DNA of 10,454 bases, taken from contig JADGOP010000042.1 of the NCBI GenBank assembly GCA_017882935.1, positions 1 to 10,454 of the forward strand. Reading direction: 5' to 3'. Source of the stretch: Actinomycetota bacterium (GTDB taxonomy: Bacteria > Actinomycetota > Acidimicrobiia > Acidimicrobiales > Iamiaceae). Below are positions 6,370 through 10,454 of the stretch, one piece after another (the stretch's first letter is position 1; the number at the start of each line of letters is the position of its first letter). Both the position numbers and the translations under genes were made by a program. Under the pieces are notes generated by a model. That model was not told the origin of the DNA. It did no database searches and worked only from the letters and a program-made list of their open reading frames with translations.

Positions 6370-7806
6370 TCAAGCGCCCTTTCGCACGGTCTGCACGAGC
6401 TCGGTGACCTGGTCGTAGATGAGGCGACGCTCCTTCATGAGGGTGCCCACCTTGTCGACCGCGTGCATGACCGTGGTGTGGTCGCGACCGCCGAACTCGC
6501 GGGCGATCGCGGGGTAGCTCAGGTCGGTCAGCTCCCGCACGACGTACATGGCGACCTGCCGGGCGGTCACCAGCGGCCGCCGCCGGCTCTTGCCCTTGAG
6601 CTCCTCGACGCTGAACCCGAAGATGGCCGAGGTCGTGTCGAGGATCAGCTCTGGCGTGATCGGGCGGGGCTTGCGCTCGCCGAGGATGTCGCCCAGGACC
6701 TGCTCGGCCAGGGCCACGTCGAGGTGCTCGTTGGTGAGGTTGGCGAAGGCGGTGACGCGGGTGAGGGCGCCTTCGAGCTCACGGATGTTGTCGGTGATGT
6801 GCGTGCCGATGAACTCGAGCACGTCGTCGGGGATCCAGGTGGTCTCGCGCTCGGCCTTCTTGCGGAGGATGGCGAGGCGCGTCTCGAGGTCGGGCGGCTG
6901 GATGTCGGTGATCAGGCCCATCTTGAAGCGGCTGCGGAGCCGGTTCTCGATGCTGTTGATGGCATCCGGTGGGCGGTCCGACGAGAGCACGATCTGGCGG
7001 TTGGCCTGGTGGAGCGCGTTGAAGGTGTGGAAGAACTCCTCCTGCGTCTCCTTCCAGCGCTCGATGAACTGGATGTCGTCGACGAGGAGCACGTTGACGT
7101 CGCGGTAGCGGCGCTTGAAGAGGCTGGAGCCGCCACCGCCGCGGATGACCTCGACGAACTCGTTCAGGAAGGTCTCGCTGGAGACGTAGCGCACCTGGTA
7201 GGCGGGGTAGTTCTCGCGCACGTAGTGGCCGATGGCGTGCAACAGGTGGGTCTTGCCCAGCCCGGCGTCGCCGTAGATGAAGAGGGGGTTGTAGGACCGG
7301 CCGGGCGTCTCGGCCACCGCCAGGGCCGCGGCCTGGGCGAAGCGGTTGGACGGGCCGGTGACGAACGCCTCGAACGTGTAGCGGGGGTTGATCTCGTCGA
7401 CGGGGTCGTCGGCGGTCGTGCCGAGGTGGGGCGCCGCCCCCGTGGGCTCGCCCGGCCGCATGCCGCCACCGGTGGCGGGTGTGGGCAGGTCGGAGGTGCG
7501 CTCGGCCGATCCGATGAGGGCGTCGAACGGGTCGAACAGCGTGTCGGGCTCGGCCGACGAGGGCTCGACCTGCAGGTCGAGGACGATGTCGCGGTCGGCG
7601 ATCTCGCGCAGCGCGTCGGTGACGAGCGACTGGTAGGGGCCGCTCATGCGATCGCGGCTGAGGGTGTTCGGCACCGCCACCGTGAGGGTGCCGTCGACGA
7701 AGGAGGTGGCGCGCGCGTCGTGGAACGTGGAGCGCCACACCGCATCCGACACCTGCGGACGCAGCAGGTCGCAGCAGGCGGTCCACAAGCTCTGGGCGTC
7801 TGCCAC
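6370..7806 (-). CDS. dnaA: Chromosomal replication initiator protein DnaA
   Basis: AAA+ ATPase that binds DnaA boxes at oriC, opens the duplex and recruits the helicase; it also regulates its own gene in many bacteria. It has 478 residues. Domain I (about 1-80) begins with the usual LWTACCDLLRPQV. A variable glycine/proline-rich linker follows (about 82-138). Domain III starts near NPRYTFEAFVTG (140-151), with Walker A GDAGLGKTH (179-187), Walker B VLLVDDIQF (239-247) and the arginine-finger region NRLRSRF (288-294). Domain IV carries the DNA-binding helix-turn-helix signature ELTDLSYPAIAREFGG followed by RDHTTVMHA (425-449). The start is GTG at 7806, supported by a strong Shine-Dalgarno site. 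The gene reads towards the presumed origin, with dnaN beyond it on the same strand. Confidence 0.97.
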   Translation of the reverse strand: MADAQSLWTACCDLLRPQVSDAVWRSTFHDARATSFVDGTLTVAVPNTLSRDRMSGPYQSLVTDALREIADRDIVLDLQVEPSSAEPDTLFDPFDALIGSAERTSDLPTPATGGGMRPGEPTGAAPHLGTTADDPVDEINPRYTFEAFVTGPSNRFAQAAALAVAETPGRSYNPLFIYGDAGLGKTHLLHAIGHYVRENYPAYQVRYVSSETFLNEFVEVIRGGGGSSLFKRRYRDVNVLLVDDIQFIERWKETQEEFFHTFNALHQANRQIVLSSDRPPDAINSIENRLRSRFKMGLITDIQPPDLETRLAILRKKAERETTWIPDDVLEFIGTHITDNIRELEGALTRVTAFANLTNEHLDVALAEQVLGDILGERKPRPITPELILDTTSAIFGFSVEELKGKSRRRPLVTARQVAMYVVRELTDLSYPAIAREFGGRDHTTVMHAVDKVGTLMKERRLIYDQVTELVQTVRKGA

Positions 7807-7817
7807 CAGCGTCCGCG

Positions 7818-7825
7818 CTCCTTCT
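7818..7825 (-). promoter_or_regulatory. Ribosome binding site of dnaA
   Basis: AGAAGGAG on the minus strand lies 11 bases before the GTG at 7806. The match to the anti-Shine-Dalgarno sequence is strong and the spacing slightly long. It fixes the dnaA start. Confidence 0.65.
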
Positions 7826-7845
7826 CTCCCACGGCTTCCACAGCG

Positions 7846-7865
7846 GGGTCCACACCTGTGGAAAA
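7846..7865. promoter_or_regulatory. Inverted pair of DnaA-box-like sites upstream of dnaA
   Basis: GGGTCCACA (7846-7854, plus, 7/9 to TTGTCCACA) and TGTGGAAAA (7857-7865, minus, 8/9) face each other with a 2-base gap. Together they form the inverted repeat TCCACA-CC-TGTGGA (7849-7862). They lie 40-59 bases before the dnaA start, where DnaA binding could repress its own gene. A weaker site GCTTCCACA is at 7834-7842. Confidence 0.5.
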
Positions 7866-7970
7866 CGTTCCACGACGACGCCGAACCGGGGCGTGGGGCG
7901 GATGTCGGTGCTGGTCACCGGCACTCGACCGAGGCCGGCGGTGCCGGGCGGGTCGTGGCGTAAGCGGGGC

Positions 7971-7979
7971 AACCTAGCA
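7971..7979 (-). promoter_or_regulatory. Candidate extended -10 promoter of dnaA
   Basis: On the minus strand the bases read TGCTAGGTT, an extended -10 (TGn) followed by TAGGTT, which fits TAnnnT. Transcription would start near 7964 and give a leader of about 158 bases containing the inverted DnaA sites. No good -35 hexamer lies at the normal spacing; GTGACG occurs about 20 bases upstream. Confidence 0.3.
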
Positions 7980-8064
7980 CTCCACCGACACGTGTGCGTC
8001 ACGGCTCCGTCACCTGCGGCGGCGCCTGTGGAAGGGGCCTCGAGCCGCCCCGTGGGCGCTGCGG

Positions 8065-8094
8065 TTGCTCCCCGAGCCGGCCGCCACCTATCCT
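8065..8094 (+). promoter_or_regulatory. Candidate promoter of the rpmH-rnpA-yidD-yidC-jag operon
   Basis: TTGCTC (8065-8070) and TATCCT (8089-8094) resemble -35 and -10 hexamers with an 18-base spacer. TATCCT is a good actinobacterial -10 of the TAnnnT form. Transcription would start near 8101, giving a leader of about 154 bases before rpmH. Confidence 0.45.
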
Positions 8095-8242
8095 GCCTGC
8101 GGCGCTCCGCCCGCTCTCGCGCGGGTCGAGGCGCAGTCGGCTCCCTACTTGGATCCCGACCGTGCCCGAGTGTCACCCGTCGATCCAATCGCCCCACCTC
8201 CCGGTGCTGGGCGAGCCCGTGGCCCGGCCGTCGCCGCGGCCC

Positions 8243-8249
8243 GAGGAGG
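8243..8249 (+). promoter_or_regulatory. Ribosome binding site of rpmH
   Basis: GAGGAGG lies 5 bases before the GTG at 8255, the strongest Shine-Dalgarno match in the window. It suits a highly expressed ribosomal protein gene and fixes the start. Confidence 0.8.
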
Positions 8250-8254
8250 CAGCA

Positions 8255-8389
8255 GTGAAGCGCACCTACCAGCCCAACGTCCGCAAGCGTGCGAAGAAGC
8301 ACGGCTTCCGGCACCGCATGTCCACGCGGGCGGGCCGCGCCATCGTGCAGGGACGCCGCCGCAGGGGTCGCGCCCGGCTGTCGGCCTGA
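8255..8389 (+). CDS. rpmH: 50S ribosomal protein L34
   Basis: Small, very basic protein of the large ribosomal subunit that contacts 23S rRNA. It has 44 residues, the normal L34 length. The sequence carries the family pattern: MKRTYQPN at the start, [16 protein letters not shown] in the middle and RGRARLSA at the end. The third block of the family usually reads NRRRAK or similar; here it is VRKRAKK, a modest change. The start is GTG with a strong Shine-Dalgarno site. It is the first gene of the operon, and its stop lies in the sequence CTGA, where the rnpA reading frame probably begins. Confidence 0.96.
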   Translation: MKRTYQPNVRKRAKKHGFRHRMSTRAGRAIVQGRRRRGRARLSA

Positions 8390-8760
8390 TCCGGCGCATC
8401 CGTGACCGCGCGACGTTTGTCGTCCTGCGCCAGCAGGGTCGACGGGCGCGGCGAGGCCCGGTGTCGGTGGTGTACGTCCCCGATCACACCGGTCCTGACC
8501 TGCCCGTTGGCGCCCCACGCGTGGCGTTTGCCATCACCCGGCGTGCCGGTTCGGCGGTCGTCCGCAACCGCATCCGTCGGCGCGCCCGCGCGGCGCTCAC
8601 GGCGTTGTCGGCCCGCCCCGACTCGCCACTCGTCCCGGGTGCGTACCTGGTGAGCACCGACCACCGCGCGGCCGAGCTGCCGTTCCCCGAGCTGGCCCAG
8701 CTGCTCGAGGCCGCGGTGCGCGCCGCCACGGCGCGGCCCGCCGAGGGCGGTGCCTCGTGA
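8386..8760 (+). CDS. rnpA: Ribonuclease P protein component, probable CTG start
   Basis: Basic protein subunit of RNase P, which helps the catalytic RNA cleave the 5' leader of pre-tRNAs. From CTG at 8386 it has 124 residues, close to the usual 110-130. It begins [20 protein letters not shown], matching the family start with its conserved phenylalanine (F11), and carries the RNA-binding signature RNRIRRRAR (60-68). No ATG, GTG or TTG lies in frame between GTG 8170 and GTG 8461. The GTG at 8461 would delete the conserved N-terminus, and 8170 would place a long foreign N-terminus across all of rpmH. CTG at 8386 forms a CTGA overlap with the rpmH stop, which suggests translational coupling. The protein identity is certain; the start is inferred. 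Its own stop overlaps the yidD start in GTGA. Confidence 0.85.
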   Translation: MIRRIRDRATFVVLRQQGRRARRGPVSVVYVPDHTGPDLPVGAPRVAFAITRRAGSAVVRNRIRRRARAALTALSARPDSPLVPGAYLVSTDHRAAELPFPELAQLLEAAVRAATARPAEGGAS

Positions 8761-8987
8761 GCCCCGTCGCCCGGGCGCTGCGCGCCCTCGTCCGCGGGTA
8801 CCAGTGGGTGGCCGGCGGCCGGCCGTCGCCCTGCCGGTACTCCCCCAGCTGCTCCCAGTACGCCGTCGAAGCCCTCGAGGCCCACGGCGCCGCGCGCGGC
8901 AGCTGGCTTGCCCTGCGCCGGGTCACCCGTTGCCACCCCTGGGGTGGGCACGGCTGGGACCCCGTACCTGAACGGAAGGCCACCTGA
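8757..8987 (+). CDS. yidD: Membrane protein insertion efficiency factor YidD
   Basis: Small membrane-associated protein that assists YidC-dependent insertion; its exact action is not settled. It has 76 residues, normal for the family. The conserved block is present: [21 protein letters not shown] (from residue 15) with C26 and C32, then HG (43-44), [11 protein letters not shown] with C59, and WDPVP at the C-terminus. The start is GTG at 8757, which overlaps the rnpA stop as GTGA; GAGGG (8743-8747) is a plausible Shine-Dalgarno site. Its stop overlaps the yidC start by one base in TGATG. Such overlaps indicate a single coupled transcript. Confidence 0.94.
   Translation: MSPVARALRALVRGYQWVAGGRPSPCRYSPSCSQYAVEALEAHGAARGSWLALRRVTRCHPWGGHGWDPVPERKAT
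8974..8979 (+). promoter_or_regulatory. Ribosome binding site of yidC
   Basis: GGAAGG lies 7 bases before the ATG at 8987, inside the end of yidD. It supports that start over the adjacent GTG at 8990. Confidence 0.6.
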
Positions 8988-10210
8988 TGGTGTTCACGCT
9001 CTTTGCACGACTGCTGGAGATGACGTATCGGATCTGGCCGTCCTACGGCGGTTCGATCGTCCTCTTCACGATCATCATCATGCTCCTCCTCACGCCTTTG
9101 ACGCTCAAGGGCACCCGGTCGATGCTGGCGCTCCAGCAGCTGCAGCCGGAAATGAAGAAGCTTCAGAATCGTTACAAGGACGATCGTCAGAAGCTCAACG
9201 AAGAGATGATGAAGTTCTATCAGGAGAACAAGATCAGCCCCTTGGGCGGCTGTCTCCCGATGCTCATCCAGCTCCCCGTGTTCTTCATCTTGTACCAGGT
9301 GTTGCTGGGCTTGACCCGCCGGGGTCCTTATGGGGCCGACCTGGGGTCGTCGGTGACGTGTCATGTTGGCGGGTCGGGTGTGATGTGCAGCAATGGCATC
9401 GTTCCCACGGCTGGCTATTTCGACCCCAAGTACATCTCCCATACGAGCAAGTTGTACCTCGACCTCTCCAACACCCGGGCGATGATGTCGTGGGGGATCG
9501 ACCTCTCGCAGAGCGTGCTGAAGTCGCTGCACCAGGGTGTCGGCCACGCTGCCCCGTACGTCATCCTCGTGGTGCTGGTGGTGGCCTCCACCTACTTCCA
9601 GCAGGTGCAGATCCAGCGGCGCACCCCGGCCAGCGCGGTGAACCCCACCCAGCAGCTGACGATGAAGATCATGCCCGTGGCCATGGGTGTCATCTACCTG
9701 CTCATCCCCGCCGGCGTGGTCGTCTACTTCCTGGTGTCGAACATCTTCCGGATCGGCCAGCAGGCGCTGGTCACCCGCACGGTGTACGGCCCCGAGGGCG
9801 CCATCCCCACCACCGCGCGCGCCACCGACGAGGAGCCGGCCGCGAAGCGGAGCTTCCGCGACAACTTCATCCCCGGTGAGTCCTCGCTGCCCCGGGTGGG
9901 CAAGCGCGCCCGCTCGACCTCCACCGACATCGAGACCACCGCCACCGAGACCAGCACCGCCAAGGCGGGCGGGTCCAAGACCTCGACCGCCACCAAGGCG
10001 GCCGGCGGGAGCAAGACCGCGACCGGCGCCACCAAGAAAGCTGCGCCGAGCAACGGAAAGGCCACCACCGGCGGCACCTCGGGCACCCGGCGCTCGAAGG
10101 TCACGCCGCCGGCGCCGAAGGCGGGCCCCGCCAACGGGTCCGGCACCCCGAGCGCGCCGAACCGCAAGAGCCCCGCGCCGCCGCCGAACCGTTCCAAGAA
10201 GAAGAACTAG
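8987..10210 (+). CDS. yidC: Membrane protein insertase YidC/Oxa1
   Basis: Inserts membrane proteins alone or with SecYEG. It has 407 residues and is of the Gram-positive type without the large periplasmic domain. Predicted membrane segments: about 22-39, 91-109, 189-204, 227-240 and 242-256. R44, just after the first segment (TLKGTRSML), is probably the conserved arginine of the hydrophilic groove. Residues 50-82 form the charged cytoplasmic helical hairpin (LQPEMKKLQNRYKDD). The external loop 110-188 is long for this type and carries C125 and C134. After residue 270 comes a tail of about 138 residues rich in T, A, K, G and P, ending SKKKN, presumably cytoplasmic and ribosome-binding. This is the only gene in the window with an ATG start. 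The first half contains less GC than its neighbours. It lies between yidD and jag, its usual partners. Confidence 0.95.
   Translation: MVFTLFARLLEMTYRIWPSYGGSIVLFTIIIMLLLTPLTLKGTRSMLALQQLQPEMKKLQNRYKDDRQKLNEEMMKFYQENKISPLGGCLPMLIQLPVFFILYQVLLGLTRRGPYGADLGSSVTCHVGGSGVMCSNGIVPTAGYFDPKYISHTSKLYLDLSNTRAMMSWGIDLSQSVLKSLHQGVGHAAPYVILVVLVVASTYFQQVQIQRRTPASAVNPTQQLTMKIMPVAMGVIYLLIPAGVVVYFLVSNIFRIGQQALVTRTVYGPEGAIPTTARATDEEPAAKRSFRDNFIPGESSLPRVGKRARSTSTDIETTATETSTAKAGGSKTSTATKAAGGSKTATGATKKAAPSNGKATTGGTSGTRRSKVTPPAPKAGPANGSGTPSAPNRKSPAPPPNRSKKKN
9965..10036 (+). repeat. Twofold degenerate repeat in the YidC tail
   Basis: Residues 327-337 (AGGSKTSTATK) and 339-350 (AGGSKTATGATK) are near copies in tandem inside the lysine/alanine/threonine-rich tail. 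The DNA copies are similar but not identical. This looks like slippage-driven growth of a disordered basic tail. Confidence 0.5.
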
Positions 10211-10220
10211 AGCCGCCGAC

Positions 10221-10229
10221 AGGCAGGGA
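10221..10229 (+). promoter_or_regulatory. Ribosome binding site of jag
   Basis: AGGCAGGGA lies 8 bases before the GTG at 10238. It supports that start in the 27-base gap after yidC. Confidence 0.5.
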
Positions 10230-10237
10230 TCCAGCAC

Positions 10238-10454
10238 GTGGAGTGGGTAGAGACAACCGGAAAGACCATTGACGAGGCGAAGGACGCCGCGCTCGATCGC
10301 CTCGGCATCGACCACGACGAGGCCGAGTTCCAGGTCCTCGAAGAGCCGAAGGCGGGCCTGTTCGGACGGGTCCGCGGCGAGGCCCGGGTGCGGGCCCGCG
10401 TGGCCCCGCGGGTGCCCCGTCCCAAGCAGGAGCGTCGTGAGCGCCGCCGTGGGG
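10238..10454 (+). CDS. jag: Jag/KhpB RNA-binding protein (partial, N-terminus only)
   Basis: SpoIIIJ-associated protein Jag, also called KhpB, a cytosolic RNA-binding protein that partners KhpA in several Gram-positive bacteria. Only the first 72 residues are inside the window. They form the Jag_N domain: MEWVETTGKTIDEAKDAAL, a helix with IDHDEAEFQVLEEP, and the hallmark KAGLFGRVRGEARVRARV. A basic linker begins at about residue 58 (VPRPKQERRERRRG), as usual before the KH and R3H domains, which must lie beyond the edge. The start is GTG at 10238 with AGGCAGGGA upstream. The position directly after yidC is the standard one. Confidence 0.92.
   Translation, partial: MEWVETTGKTIDEAKDAALDRLGIDHDEAEFQVLEEPKAGLFGRVRGEARVRARVAPRVPRPKQERRERRRG

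Larger units (their letters stand above)
7807..8254. other. Divergent dnaA / rpmH control region
   Basis: This 448-base gene-free region separates the divergent dnaA and rpmH genes. It holds the dnaA ribosome binding site, the inverted DnaA-box pair (7846-7865), a candidate dnaA promoter (7971-7979), an 8-base palindrome ACACGTGT (7988-7995), a weak DnaA-like TGTGGAAGG (8027-8035) and a candidate rpmH promoter (8065-8094). The remaining 8095-8242 would be the rpmH leader; it has a small GC hairpin but nothing I recognise as a riboswitch or attenuator. The region might contribute to the origin, though the box cluster is denser on the dnaN side. Confidence 0.5.

Noticed and set aside
5515..7977. 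Open plus-strand frame of 820 codons opposite dnaN and dnaA
   Set aside because: It runs antisense to dnaN and dnaA and across the presumed oriC; the composition is that of a shadow frame.
7988..7995. Palindrome ACACGTGT in the dnaA-rpmH region as an operator
   Set aside because: An isolated 8-base palindrome with no second copy or known regulator is too weak to call.
8597..10315. Long open frame on the minus strand opposite yidD, yidC and jag (572 codons)
   Set aside because: It is antisense to three well-recognised genes, its translation is rich in R, G, H and E without any family motif, and long spurious frames are expected in GC-rich DNA.
1..10454. tRNA or rRNA genes, CRISPR arrays, insertion sequences, parS sites, defence systems
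   Set aside because: I looked for these on both strands by eye and saw no cloverleaf, spaced direct-repeat array, transposase motif or parS-like 16-mer; the window is core housekeeping DNA.

Overview
This is a chromosomal replication-origin neighbourhood from a high-GC Gram-positive-type bacterium, almost certainly an actinomycete in the broad sense (Actinomycetota). The evidence is the very GC-rich DNA (about 70% or more by eye), the GTG-dominated start codons, the actinobacterial-type CCA-adding enzyme with an HD domain, an L34 ending in GRARLSA, and the order rpmH-rnpA-yidD-yidC-jag next to dnaA-dnaN-recF. A deep actinobacterial class such as Acidimicrobiia would fit, but that is inference; no 16S or other taxonomic marker is in the window.

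Layout, left to right. 1-1350 (minus): a Tat-exported, probably lipid-anchored flavin amine oxidase, cut by the window start. 1451-2200 (plus): a class I SAM-dependent methyltransferase, divergent from the oxidase. 2201-2302: a short convergent spacer with a hairpin. 2303-3682 (minus): CCA tRNA nucleotidyltransferase. 3808-4887 (minus): recF. 4911-6023 (minus): dnaN. 6024-6369: a 346-base gap with a cluster of DnaA-box-like 9-mers and an 11-bp inverted repeat, the likely oriC. 6370-7806 (minus): dnaA. 7807-8254: the divergent control region of dnaA and rpmH, with further DnaA-box-like sites. 8255-10454 (plus): the tightly packed operon rpmH, rnpA, yidD, yidC, jag; jag is cut by the window end.

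The genes left of the origin read leftward and those of the rpmH operon read rightward, so both arms run with replication; the methyltransferase is the exception. DnaA opens the origin, DnaN is the clamp and RecF a clamp-era repair factor. L34, RNase P protein and the CCA enzyme supply ribosome and tRNA maturation. YidD, YidC and Jag (KhpB) serve membrane-protein insertion and RNA binding.

Most of the window is ordinary conserved housekeeping DNA, and I see no undescribed multi-gene system. The points that deserve attention are: the rnpA start, which has no ATG/GTG/TTG where the protein should begin and probably uses CTG in a CTGA overlap with rpmH; GTG starts in nine of eleven genes; cca rather than gyrB behind recF; the 11-bp inverted repeat inside the presumed oriC; and a YidC with an enlarged cysteine-bearing external loop and a long lysine-rich tail.
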